Of a stretch of 64,000 nucleotides of DNA, positions 54,629 to 63,743 are shown piece by piece. The notes below the pieces were generated by a model, which worked only from the letters and a program-made list of their open reading frames with translations, was not told the origin of the DNA and made no database searches. This stretch comes from a virus, in the IMG/VR virus record IMGVR_UViG_3300025727_000012, positions 1 to 64,000 of that record; one strand, 5' to 3'. A program made the translations under genes and the position numbers. Numbering within the stretch: the first letter of the stretch is position 1; the number at the start of each line of letters is the position of its first letter.

Positions 54629-57378
54629 TTTGCTTTCTCCTGGGTAAGGCTGTTTGTGGAGCTGTCAGCTTTCTCGCTGCTCAGTGCACCGTTCGTGTTA
54701 TAAACCGCCATAGACTCTTGTTTTGCCTGAATGGTCGTGTCAAATCTACCTGGAGATATCGTATTGGATATGCTGTTGACGATGTAGTAGCCCCCCAAAC
54801 CCAGACGACCAGCAGTGGACGCAGCACCCCTTCCAGGAAGGGTTGGAAGTAGATAAAATCTACTTCCCAACGTAAAAATCGTATTACCCAAAGCAGATAT
54901 CCCTACTTGGTATGGCTGGCGAGCAATGTCTACAGAGGAACCTTTAGCGGCGGAGACAATGGCAGATTCTCTAAGCCCTTTAATCGGCTCCATTTGAAAG
55001 CTAACATTGTGTATCAAGCCAGAATCCTGACCCATATAATAATGCGCGATGCCTTTTGCCGCGTCCTTCGCTTTATTGCCACCAGAAGTTACCGGCTTGT
55101 TAATATCTGAAGAAATAAGTAAGTACGGCTTGGGTTTGCCGTTGCCTGGATAGTGGAATAGTCCTGAATCTTCCGACACTAAACTAGTTAAGTTTTGCCG
55201 CCCTAGGATCTTTGGAGAAAATCTTCTACTACTCATTTCTCCCGCAACCATTTTGACAACATTAGGATTTCCGCTAGCAGGTGATTCATAGAATGCCTCT
55301 CCTGTGAAAACAGGTCTAATCAAGGTTCTAATCAGGTCATTCAAAAAATCAGACAGAGGGATTGACGAGCGCTTCTTTGCGACGTAATTCTTGTGAAACC
55401 AAGCGTTATATCTTCCCACCGTTATTGGAATGTCCACCATTTCAATCATTTGACTAGTGCCCTTGAAGAGATTATTAAAAGAGAAGCTCCCTAATATCAT
55501 ATATGGCATTTCTTCAGACTTGTTAGATTCTTCTGCAATCTTGTATAACACTTCGATCAAATCGCCAAGATAGAAGAATGATATATAATGAGAATTGGCA
55601 GCGTCCTGAGAGTCATAAGTTATTTCCGAAAGAATTTCACCGGCAGATATACTGACACCTGTGGGGCTTGCAGCGATGTCCGGTACAACAACTAAATCTT
55701 TTGGTTTCTGCTTCGGGCCCTTGGACCCCTTATCCTCCCCATTCCCAACTTCACCGTTCAGTTTTTCCTGATCTTGTTTTATTTTGGCGGCATCAGAAGC
55801 ACGCGGGTCGTTAGACCTCTGGCTTTCGTTTACACCTTTTTCTACAATTGCTAGTTTTGAATTCTCTTCTCTGATCTTTTTGTTCATTTGACTTGCAGAG
55901 GCTCTGTTTTCAATACTCCGCTTATATTTCTCATAAGCGGCCTTATCTACTTTAAGTATCCTGATCCTACTCTCATCTTTACCAAAGTTGTTAAGCATTC
56001 TCTGAACTCTTGACATATTCTCCTGTCTTCTTTGGGCTGTTTCTCTGTCAATGCTCGCGATGACCTCTTCTTCTAAGAACTTTTCTGGGTTTCCGGCGTT
56101 GAGGGCGTCCTTGAGTTTGCCCTGCAACTCATCGGTGACATTAAGCTGATCTTGCTGATTCAAGTTCTCCGTTGCTTCAATTATAATTTGAGCGGCAGTG
56201 TTTTCTTCAAGCTGCATTGCCAATTCGGGGTTTGCCATTTTCAGTTCTTCAAAATTTTCTAAACCAAATTCTTGTGCTTTCACGTCTAGGGGAGTCTCGT
56301 TGATCGGGCCAGAGACAGGAAGCCCTTTGGTGGCCAAAGGGCTATTTGATAAAGTGTTCAGTGCAGAGACGGCGGAGGCTCGGCGGACTACTTGATCTCT
56401 GTGCACCGACAACAAGTCGAAGCTTTTAGTGAAATTGTCAATTCTTCCAACGTAGTCTATCACCAAGTCGAACGATCCGTCTTGTTCGAAATTAAATTCA
56501 AATTGGACCATATTCATAACCAAAGTCGCTCTTGCCTGTTTTACGGCGTTGTAGAGTCTTTCTCCCAGAAGTTCTTTAGCGCCGGTGGATGCGGACCATC
56601 CAACTACCGCTTTGATCTCGACCCCGGTTTGGCTTCTAGCAAATATCGTTCTATATGGTTCTTGGTCCAACAGGGACAGAGTGTCGCAAAATATCGTAAG
56701 CTTTGCAGTTATGTTGCCCTGATATGCTGGGTCTTTGCCGCGTAAATCCCACTGAAATTGTTTTATTCCTATATTACCTTTACCCACCTGGCCTCTGGCA
56801 AAAGGATCCAACATAGAGGAATTGGCATCTAGATAGCCCCCCTGAAAGGGTATCTCTACTTCGCTTATGTTTACCCCCAGGTTGCGGCGGTCTTGCCTGA
56901 GCAGAGAAAACCTCATATATGGAGTCAATAACGAAACTTGCATAGGTGTAATTGTGTTAAAGTCTTCAATTCCAGAAAACTTGTTGAATAAATTTTGCGG
57001 AGACATCGAACTTTCAGACCTAAGTGATGTAAAATATTTTCCATATGAGTTCTTTTGGTTATGCGCAACCAGATCCTCAAGAGCTGAGATCAGAAAGTAA
57101 CCCTCATTGTAATTTCGTTCAAGTACTCCAATAGCGCTGGCGACGTCTGTCTTTTTTTGTAGTATTCGGGCTAATTCGTCGTCTACAGCTTCCGCTGACG
57201 GTTCTACACCGCGCTTCTCCATAGCCTCCTCAATTTTGTCCAGTTGATCCTCTTTGGAGAGTTTATAGAATGCATTTTCTTCGGGGGTAAACGCTCCTTG
57301 TAGTGCTGTTTTACTTTTACCCTCGGTTTTTACGACCCCACGAGAAGAGGGGGCCACCGCCTTTATCGTTTCCGTCAC
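54625..57378 (-). CDS. Large baseplate/tail structural protein
   Basis: A 917-residue protein, probably a baseplate component. It has a helical N-terminus, a beta-rich central part (YMRFSLLRQDRRNLGVNISE, IGIKQFQWDLRGKDPAYQGN), a charged coiled-coil middle (about 450-560) and a C-terminal domain ending YYIVNSISNTISPGRFDTTI. Position between the LysM-like baseplate gene and the 428-residue protein supports the call. GTG 57378 has GGGAG upstream. No exact family was recognised. Confidence 0.7.
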   Translation of the reverse strand: MTETIKAVAPSSRGVVKTEGKSKTALQGAFTPEENAFYKLSKEDQLDKIEEAMEKRGVEPSAEAVDDELARILQKKTDVASAIGVLERNYNEGYFLISALEDLVAHNQKNSYGKYFTSLRSESSMSPQNLFNKFSGIEDFNTITPMQVSLLTPYMRFSLLRQDRRNLGVNISEVEIPFQGGYLDANSSMLDPFARGQVGKGNIGIKQFQWDLRGKDPAYQGNITAKLTIFCDTLSLLDQEPYRTIFARSQTGVEIKAVVGWSASTGAKELLGERLYNAVKQARATLVMNMVQFEFNFEQDGSFDLVIDYVGRIDNFTKSFDLLSVHRDQVVRRASAVSALNTLSNSPLATKGLPVSGPINETPLDVKAQEFGLENFEELKMANPELAMQLEENTAAQIIIEATENLNQQDQLNVTDELQGKLKDALNAGNPEKFLEEEVIASIDRETAQRRQENMSRVQRMLNNFGKDESRIRILKVDKAAYEKYKRSIENRASASQMNKKIREENSKLAIVEKGVNESQRSNDPRASDAAKIKQDQEKLNGEVGNGEDKGSKGPKQKPKDLVVVPDIAASPTGVSISAGEILSEITYDSQDAANSHYISFFYLGDLIEVLYKIAEESNKSEEMPYMILGSFSFNNLFKGTSQMIEMVDIPITVGRYNAWFHKNYVAKKRSSIPLSDFLNDLIRTLIRPVFTGEAFYESPASGNPNVVKMVAGEMSSRRFSPKILGRQNLTSLVSEDSGLFHYPGNGKPKPYLLISSDINKPVTSGGNKAKDAAKGIAHYYMGQDSGLIHNVSFQMEPIKGLRESAIVSAAKGSSVDIARQPYQVGISALGNTIFTLGSRFYLLPTLPGRGAASTAGRLGLGGYYIVNSISNTISPGRFDTTIQAKQESMAVYNTNGALSSEKADSSTNSLTQEKAK

Positions 57379-57380
57379 TT

Positions 57381-57719
57381 TTAAACTCCCAACTTGGTAA
57401 GTACATCGTCAATTGGAGTTGGTATATACAATAAGTCTCCCGGTCTTACATGACTGTCTGTGGGTTTTTGATTAAACCAGGATATGACCCACCAAAGTTC
57501 AGGGTTGCCATAAAAATCAGCAGCAAGCTTATAGAATTTATCGCCCAGCCCCCAACGATAAGGAAAGGTTTGAATCTCTGCTAGATCACGCAAATTTAGA
57601 TGTTTTAAATTTGGAGAGGAGTACATTCTAATAAACTTTCTATTTCTTTTGGCGAACTTGTGTTGGTATTGCTCCAAATCATTAATTACTGTTCTTCTGT
57701 TGGAATATCTTCTAGTCAT
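57381..57719 (-). CDS. LysM-like baseplate wedge protein (gp53-like)
   Basis: A 112-residue protein starting MTRRYSNRRTVINDLEQYQH. QTFPYRWGLGDKFYKLAADF, YGNPELWWVISWFNQ and VRPGDLLYIP form the LysM-like module used in phage baseplate wedges. ATG 57719 is used because the longer frame lies inside the previous gene. Confidence 0.75.
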   Translation of the reverse strand: MTRRYSNRRTVINDLEQYQHKFAKRNRKFIRMYSSPNLKHLNLRDLAEIQTFPYRWGLGDKFYKLAADFYGNPELWWVISWFNQKPTDSHVRPGDLLYIPTPIDDVLTKLGV

Positions 57720-57720
57720 T

Positions 57721-58662
57721 TTAGTCTCCGCCTGACATATAATTACTTGGGTCATCAGGGTCACTGAATATTTGCTGTTCTGCGAGTCTGCTTTGATTTA
57801 ACTCCGCAACACTGATTGACATCGGAGCATCTGGACTGGATATACCTACCTCTGAATCTGATACGATCTCTCTTTTCTCACTAGCTGCTTTGTTCGCAGG
57901 TTTTGCCTTTCTCGTGTCTTTACATATAGAATGATCTCCGGTCATCGGGTGAACGCCGTATGCGTAATTTGTCGCGCCGGCGTCATCACCAAGCCAGTTT
58001 ATATTGTCTTCGTTCCACCCGAGAGCGTGAGAATGAAGAACCGTAAATGTACAAGAAAGCTCAAACTCTTTTGGATACAGAATACCGGGTGCCGGATTAA
58101 AGAATCCCATATCAAGGTTTGGCTTCATAGAAAATCCAGAGACTGTTCCCACGAGACCCCCCTCGACTGCGCTGGGGGAGGTGGTATTTGTTCGAACATC
58201 TTGCACTAAGTTTGCAAATTTTATTTTCATCACTGGTGAAGAAGACATAGTGCGAATGGTTTGACCTAAATTGTTCTTTCTCACTTCGTACGTTGGATAC
58301 AACATCGATGACAAGTGTTCAAAACTGTGCAAGTTCGCTTGAGCGTCGTTCACACTAACAGATGGCACAGACCAGCCCAATTCTATAACCCTCTGTGTGC
58401 CTTGGAATATCTGAATCGGGTCCATCCTACCATACACTGAGACAGACTTGAAATCACTTTTCCACCTATCTTCGAATTGAGTTAAGAAAGATTTAAATTG
58501 TACACATTTCCCTGTAGCAATGTGATGTAGGTCAATTTGCCAAAACCGAGTGTTTGCGAATCCGTCGTCGGCTGGCACATACCCTGGACCTATATTGTCT
58601 GCTGGTCCCGAGCGATGGCCAACTGAATTTAACGAACTATTGAATATCTTGCGACCTGACAT
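57721..58662 (-). CDS. Baseplate/tube-cap protein (gp48/gp54-like)
   Basis: A 313-residue protein. The blocks FEDRWKSDFKSVSVYGRMDP, IFQGTQRVIELGWSVPSVSV, LSSMLYPTYEV and VMKIKFANLVQD are typical of myovirus tail-tube cap/baseplate proteins. ILYPKEFELSCTFTVLHSHA, then LGW, completes the beta-rich domain. Encoded between tape measure and LysM-like wedge gene, as expected. Assigning gp48 or gp54 needs a profile search. Confidence 0.72.
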   Translation of the reverse strand: MSGRKIFNSSLNSVGHRSGPADNIGPGYVPADDGFANTRFWQIDLHHIATGKCVQFKSFLTQFEDRWKSDFKSVSVYGRMDPIQIFQGTQRVIELGWSVPSVSVNDAQANLHSFEHLSSMLYPTYEVRKNNLGQTIRTMSSSPVMKIKFANLVQDVRTNTTSPSAVEGGLVGTVSGFSMKPNLDMGFFNPAPGILYPKEFELSCTFTVLHSHALGWNEDNINWLGDDAGATNYAYGVHPMTGDHSICKDTRKAKPANKAASEKREIVSDSEVGISSPDAPMSISVAELNQSRLAEQQIFSDPDDPSNYMSGGD

Positions 58663-58688
58663 CTAGCGTTGTTCTCCTTGATCTTGTT

Positions 58689-61532
58689 CTATACAGTACT
58701 TAGATTATAAAAGTCTTTATTTATACCGTTTATTGCTGCCCTGGCTATTTCTCTTCTGTCTATGTTTATAACAACGTCTCTTTGATCCCCACCGCTGTTG
58801 GACATTATATCTATTAACTTGTCTAACTTCTTAGCCAACACACCGCCTTCTTTTGACGCCACTGCTTCAAATCCGTCACTGGAGTTGAATCTTGCGCCGC
58901 CGCCAGACGGTGAAGATATATATGCGTCGTTCATGGCCTGGGGTTGTTTTGGAGTTGGTTTCTTCAAATCGTCACCAAAGAATGCTTCAGAAACAAACCG
59001 ACCGATGGGCACTGAAAGTCCTGGTAGGCTTTCAGCCATATAACCTCCAAGTGTGCGACCCAGGAAATCGCCGCCCATATAAGCAAGTAGCGAGGCACCT
59101 GCGCCGGCACCCACCGTAACGGTATTAAGCGCTGCGGTAGCGAGTGCGCCGCCTGCTACGCCTCCGACCGAACTAAGCACTTGTGATCCTATTTGCTGAT
59201 GAAGGTCAGCACCCCGTTCGCCGGAGTCTATAAGTCCCTTGATGTTGCTGCCGGCCATAATAGTCTCGATCAACGCACCCACCAATGGGAGTTTACCTAT
59301 TGCCTTGAAAATCTTCAAACCTTTGCCCTTGTCGATACTACTTAAAAGCTTACCTAGACTAGAATTCATAGCTTTGTCTTTTAGTGCTCCTGCATGCTTG
59401 GATACAAACGCGCCGGCTTGCCCAGACTTTTCAGCAATAAAAGATCCTGCTTGCCCTGCCTTGTTTTTTACATATCCGCCGGCGTCTTTGGCCATATTCA
59501 TTGCACCAGTACCAAACGATTTTGCACCACCCACCAAGGATTTACCCGTATCGGACAAGGACCCAAGGCTGAAGAGGCCCGCTGTCGCAGCGCCCATTTT
59601 TCCAAGCATACCTCCTCTGCCCATTCCGACGATTTTGCTGCCCAGTCCGCCGGGAGGTTTGCCTCCCTGGAATTTGGAGCCTGCGAACTTTCCGCCACCC
59701 TTGCCGCCGCGTATGCGGAATCTGCGTCTACCGCCGCCGCCGCCGCCACCCATACCGCCCATTCCACCACCAAGCGGAACAACATAAGAAGGATTTATTG
59801 GTGTGCCGCCTGGCATCAAGCGACCCATTACGGCACCCATAGCAGCTTTCACTGCTAATGTGCCAATAGCAGCAGCACCGCCGAGACCAAGAACACCCAT
59901 TATCGGACTTCCGGTTATTGACGTTATGGCACCACTGACGGTTCCCATAACTTTGGCAATGCCCTTAACTAACCCAAATATTCCCTCAAAAACACCCTTG
60001 ATATTTTTCATCGTCTTATCGCTAAAAAGATCATTGCCGAAAGCAGCCGTCATTGCTTTTTCTAGTTCTAAACCTAGGCGAGTCATGACGTCCATCATTC
60101 TGACTCTTTCTTTTTGCATATTGGCTGCTGTTTCAGCTTGGGTGTCTGCATCGGCCATTGCGGCTCGAATTTGGTCGGAGCTTTTTGCCATCATTTTTCC
60201 TAGTTGTGTGACAGACATACCCATCTGTTCAGCAATGGCGGCTTTTTTGAATTTATCAAGCTGATCGAAAGACTTGCCGGACACCTCAAGACCTTCTTTA
60301 AGCAAGACAAGCCTCTCAGATTCTGTGGCGGACAGCAACTCTATAGTGTCCATATAGGGCCCACCCAAAAGTGCATTAAGATTTCCAGCCGATGTTGCGG
60401 CGGTATCGAACGTGTCGAATTGTGCCATACTCTGTAACATTGAGCCAACATCCATATTCAGTAACTGGCTAGCACCTTGGATTCGCTTAAATTCTCCGAC
60501 CATTCTCGGGCCATATTTAGCCAGTTCTTTCGATGCGCCGTTGAATCCAGATATAATCATATCCGGTGGAAGCTTGAGTTGCCGCGCTAGTGCTGCTAGC
60601 TCTCTAGCCGTCTCTTCCGATGCTGGTAGCGACATACCCATTGAAGTGGTTAAAAAACCGATGGCTTCTCCGGTAGATTGTGCTGCGACTCCAAATTGTT
60701 CCAGGGTCGCGACAGTTTTCAATACAGTATCTTGATTAGTTGTGTTTAAATTATAAAATCCTTGAAACTCTGTCTGCATTGCTGCAAGCGCGTTTGCGAC
60801 CTCTGGGCCACGCATTGACAGTGACTGACTCTCGTTGGCAATTTTGGCCATCCTGGGTGCCATATCTGCCATACCTGTGGACTGAAACAAATTGTTTTGG
60901 GCTTTATCCAGTGACGTAAAAGATTCAACAGCAGCGTTGACGAAACCGCCAAAAAGTTTCATAGGAGTAAACGACTTTAAAACATTTTTAAAAAGTTGTC
61001 CAGAGGATTTAGATAGATCTTTAAATCCCTTGGCACTCAAGGTTGCATCGTCAACAAAGCTGCCGAAACCCTTTTGAGCAAATCCTATATTTTGCGCAAG
61101 GTTAGCTGAAGCACCTTCGATGGCGGCGAATATTTCCTGTCCTTTTGCTAGTGCTTTGTTGTATTTAACCTGCTCTATAATTTTCGCTTTTTGGTCTTGA
61201 AGTTCCTTCGCCGTGGCGTCTTTAGAAGACAGGAGCAAGTCCATCTTCAGCTTTTCTATCTCTAACTGCTCTTGGCCGATATGAGTTAAAACCTGATGCT
61301 TTGAGTACTGTTCTCCAACAGCATTCATTATCTTTTCTTCAAGTTCTAGTTTTTTTGCTTTTAACTTAAGGTCTGCTTCCGCTTGGACAACCTGTTTTTG
61401 GATTTCCTCTGGGGATGAGGATTTTGGCCTGTTTCCCATCATAGCTTGAATAGACTTTACCGCTTGGGCTGCGTCTCTTGAGCTAAGGCCGGACTTTTCT
61501 AATATACTCTGTAACTCTTTTTTATCAGCCAC
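58689..61532 (-). CDS. Tail tape measure protein
   Basis: A 947-residue protein, long enough for a tail of roughly 140 nm by the usual 1.5 Å per residue rule (known relation, not measured). It has a coiled-coil N-terminus (KKLELEEKIMNAVGEQYSKH), Ala-rich helices and TMP-like blocks (AQSTGEAIGFLTTSMGMSLP). A Gly-rich basic linker at about 585-640 and hydrophobic segments (GALIETIMAGSNIKGL) follow. The start is GTG 61532 with a GAGGTAGG site. Confidence 0.85.
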   Translation of the reverse strand: MADKKELQSILEKSGLSSRDAAQAVKSIQAMMGNRPKSSSPEEIQKQVVQAEADLKLKAKKLELEEKIMNAVGEQYSKHQVLTHIGQEQLEIEKLKMDLLLSSKDATAKELQDQKAKIIEQVKYNKALAKGQEIFAAIEGASANLAQNIGFAQKGFGSFVDDATLSAKGFKDLSKSSGQLFKNVLKSFTPMKLFGGFVNAAVESFTSLDKAQNNLFQSTGMADMAPRMAKIANESQSLSMRGPEVANALAAMQTEFQGFYNLNTTNQDTVLKTVATLEQFGVAAQSTGEAIGFLTTSMGMSLPASEETARELAALARQLKLPPDMIISGFNGASKELAKYGPRMVGEFKRIQGASQLLNMDVGSMLQSMAQFDTFDTAATSAGNLNALLGGPYMDTIELLSATESERLVLLKEGLEVSGKSFDQLDKFKKAAIAEQMGMSVTQLGKMMAKSSDQIRAAMADADTQAETAANMQKERVRMMDVMTRLGLELEKAMTAAFGNDLFSDKTMKNIKGVFEGIFGLVKGIAKVMGTVSGAITSITGSPIMGVLGLGGAAAIGTLAVKAAMGAVMGRLMPGGTPINPSYVVPLGGGMGGMGGGGGGGRRRFRIRGGKGGGKFAGSKFQGGKPPGGLGSKIVGMGRGGMLGKMGAATAGLFSLGSLSDTGKSLVGGAKSFGTGAMNMAKDAGGYVKNKAGQAGSFIAEKSGQAGAFVSKHAGALKDKAMNSSLGKLLSSIDKGKGLKIFKAIGKLPLVGALIETIMAGSNIKGLIDSGERGADLHQQIGSQVLSSVGGVAGGALATAALNTVTVGAGAGASLLAYMGGDFLGRTLGGYMAESLPGLSVPIGRFVSEAFFGDDLKKPTPKQPQAMNDAYISSPSGGGARFNSSDGFEAVASKEGGVLAKKLDKLIDIMSNSGGDQRDVVINIDRREIARAAINGINKDFYNLSTV

Positions 61533-61543
61533 GTTCGCCTACC

Positions 61544-61864
61544 TCATTTAACCGGCCAGGCCAGTCCCGTGTCTCTTTCGAACTTTTTAACCGCTGAATC
61601 CAACCTGTATCTGCTTTTGTAAGTGGCTGGATTGTTGAGTCCGTGCTTGTTGAAGGCGACAGCAAAGGCTTTCTCTGCAGCGAGAGCGTTACTAAACCTG
61701 TCAAGCTGTTTTGGTGTGCCTTTGACCTTTACCGGAAAAGGAGATCCAGTAAAGAGAACATTGAGCACCCTCTCCAATTGTGCACCTTGTTGCATAAGAA
61801 ACATCGGTGCTTCGCTTATCTTTGTAAAATCTAATACTATCTCTTCTTGCTCTGTCAACTTCAT
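61544..61864 (-). CDS. Small tail-module protein
   Basis: A 106-residue basic/helical protein (MQQGAQLERVLNVLFTGSPF, DRFSNALAAEKAFAVAFNKH) between the gp51-like and tape measure genes. Probably a tail assembly helper by position; no family recognised. It follows the terminator at 61900-61932. Confidence 0.6.
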   Translation of the reverse strand: MKLTEQEEIVLDFTKISEAPMFLMQQGAQLERVLNVLFTGSPFPVKVKGTPKQLDRFSNALAAEKAFAVAFNKHGLNNPATYKSRYRLDSAVKKFERDTGLAWPVK

Positions 61865-61899
61865 TTCCTCGATATAAGTCTACACCATAATTAGTAACC

Positions 61900-61932
61900 A
61901 CTAAAATAAAATAGGGCCTCGGAGGCCCTATT
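61900..61932 (-). terminator. Intrinsic terminator in tail module
   Basis: A 10-bp perfect stem (AATAGGGCCT / AGGCCCTATT) with a 3-nt loop, followed on the minus strand by TTATTTTAG. Lies between 61942-62193 and 61544-61864. Confidence 0.75.
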
Positions 61933-61941
61933 AGATTACGA

Positions 61942-62193
61942 TCATTTTCGTCTAGATTTTTGAGACTGTTTTTCTATTTCAGCGTTCTCGTCTTCATTAT
62001 GTTTTATAATCCTTCTAATGAACCACCTTCTAATCTGAATCGGTAAGTTGTAGGCTTCAAAAAAGCTCCAACCTCCGTGGTGTTTCAATATAAACAACTC
62101 CTCATAGACAGACTCTATGTATTCATTGTTCAGGCCAAAAAAACCCGGTTGTGATTGGCACGTCCACCTCGCTGTCTGCTTCGCAATGTTCAC
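61942..62193 (-). CDS. Small baseplate assembly protein (gp51-like position)
   Basis: An 83-residue protein: FFGLNNEYIESVYEELFILK, HHGGWSFFEAYNLPIQIRRW, then a basic tail. It directly follows the gp26-like gene, the place gp51 holds in T4. The annotated ATG would overlap gp26 by 71 nt, so the true start may be downstream at a non-ATG codon. Confidence 0.55.
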   Translation of the reverse strand: MNIAKQTARWTCQSQPGFFGLNNEYIESVYEELFILKHHGGWSFFEAYNLPIQIRRWFIRRIIKHNEDENAEIEKQSQKSRRK

Positions 62194-62986
62194 AAGTCAT
62201 CTCTTGAGAAAACTTGACGTTCGGTGACATGTCGGAATAAACACCCCTCAAGAACCTTGAGTCTGCGGCGGGCATCGCCTCTAGAAATTCACTCAACTGG
62301 GATGGGTCCTCGACGCCGTTGGCACTTACCACAATGCTCTTCAGCAAATCAGTAGATTGTGAGTCTGGCAAACTGTTCTTCTGCTTTAGCTGCGTCGATT
62401 TTGTCAACTTCTCTTCATCGTGGCCTGTCAAAAACCTAACATCAACACTAATTTTTGTGACAGGTAAATCCACACTGAAGGTTCCATTTGAATTTATTTG
62501 AATATCGCTCGTAGTCTCTGGCATACTGTAATGATCTGTGTACTTGGACAAATCAAAATTTATATCGTTGTCGGACCCACACATATTACACGTCGCCTGA
62601 GCTTCGTATGCTGCACCGTAACCCGTTATTCTAACTGCATACATTAAAGCGTTTCTGTCCCCAACTAACAAGTCTTTTGCATTGATGTTTTCATCAATGA
62701 TGACACTTTGCAATAATCTATCAATAGCTATGCCCTTCTTGAGAAGGGAAGGAGAGGTCAGAATGTCCTCGTCCTTGGCTGTCATAAACCTTATTTCTAT
62801 GTTGTCTTTTCCGTACAGGGGACTGCCCTCTGGATAGAAGAGCCCTTTTGAGGGGAGATCCACGATCTCCGTTGGGACTGCAAAGTTTAACAAACTGTTC
62901 GTGGTACTTATATTTAATGGCATTGAAGCCGGGGGTGGGGCCTGTGATGCGCCGGCTGCGCGTCGCTTGGCATTTCTATTACTCAT
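62123..62986 (-). CDS. Baseplate hub assembly protein (T4 gp26 family)
   Basis: A 287-residue protein. IVDLPSKGLFYPEGSPLYGK, IEIRFMTAKDEDILTSPSLL and KKGIAIDRLLQSVI match the T4 gp26 baseplate family (PF12322). Two CxxC pairs, CNMC and CEHC, could bind zinc, a common addition in large phages. Residues 1-30 are Pro/Ala-rich. Confidence 0.78.
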   Translation of the reverse strand: MSNRNAKRRAAGASQAPPPASMPLNISTTNSLLNFAVPTEIVDLPSKGLFYPEGSPLYGKDNIEIRFMTAKDEDILTSPSLLKKGIAIDRLLQSVIIDENINAKDLLVGDRNALMYAVRITGYGAAYEAQATCNMCGSDNDINFDLSKYTDHYSMPETTSDIQINSNGTFSVDLPVTKISVDVRFLTGHDEEKLTKSTQLKQKNSLPDSQSTDLLKSIVVSANGVEDPSQLSEFLEAMPAADSRFLRGVYSDMSPNVKFSQEMTCEHCEADSEVDVPITTGFFWPEQ

Positions 62987-63051
62987 ATATCCTCACTTTC
63001 TTTAACAAAAAAACTGTAACTTATATTCTCAAATTAGCCTTGTGCTTATTA

Positions 63052-63681
63052 TTAGAGCGCACTAAAGTCTGCGCCGGCTGCTAGAGCGCTGGGTTTCTTA
63101 TCAAGCTCCGAAGCGATTACGCCAGACCCCCGACCGGTAAGGTCTGCCCAGTCATACCGAAGGGTTAACTCGATGTTTAAGAGATCGTCACTCTCGTAAT
63201 CAAGCTCATCGAAACTGACAGATTTGATGAATGGATTGTAAAGTTTCCATTCCTCGTTGACCCTACCGTTCGAATCAATCTGCTGAATGTATATCGCTCC
63301 GCCCAGCGCTTTCGTAGCGCCGGCCTTTGACATAGTGTATACGCGGTTTGCTTCCAATCCTTGCGTATCGGGTATATTGTTGGCGTTCAAAAAGTTGTGC
63401 GGTGGCACATAGCCAGACTGTTTAAGTAACGCCATCATTGTCCTAGAAGCGTCGGGGCTCACTGGGTCAACAAGTGTCATACTTATTTCCGACCACTCCA
63501 CTCGGCCAGGGTAGTAGAACTTGTAGTTCAGGAAGCTATGTTCTGCTTCTCCCAAACTGAAGTTCGGTTTTCCGACCTTTTTCATTATCCACTGTGGTAC
63601 CCCTCTGAAACTGAGGAGCCATCTGAATTTTCTCTTTGGCTCGATACTAGCATCTGACCAAAATCCGTCTACGCCTGGCAT
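63052..63681 (-). CDS. Tail tube protein (gp19-like)
   Basis: A 209-residue tube subunit. RKFRWLLSFRGVPQWIMKKV, then KPNFSLGEAEHSFLNYKFYY, PGRVEWSEISMTLVDPVSPD and LYNPFIKSVSFDELDYESDD follow the gp19 pattern, ending in a flexible Ala-rich tail. It stacks into the inner tube inside the sheath. A CTATTTA motif inside a small hairpin lies 39 bp upstream; sheath gene is next upstream. Confidence 0.85.
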   Translation of the reverse strand: MPGVDGFWSDASIEPKRKFRWLLSFRGVPQWIMKKVGKPNFSLGEAEHSFLNYKFYYPGRVEWSEISMTLVDPVSPDASRTMMALLKQSGYVPPHNFLNANNIPDTQGLEANRVYTMSKAGATKALGGAIYIQQIDSNGRVNEEWKLYNPFIKSVSFDELDYESDDLLNIELTLRYDWADLTGRGSGVIASELDKKPSALAAGADFSAL

Positions 63682-63743
63682 TATAACTGCCCTCCTAAAA
63701 ATAATATGTTACACACTCTTAAATAGTGTGGCCAAAGTTTTTT

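Noticed and set aside
59239-59787. 182-codon Pro-rich plus-strand frame
   Set aside because: Antisense shadow of the Gly/Arg-rich linker of the tape measure protein.
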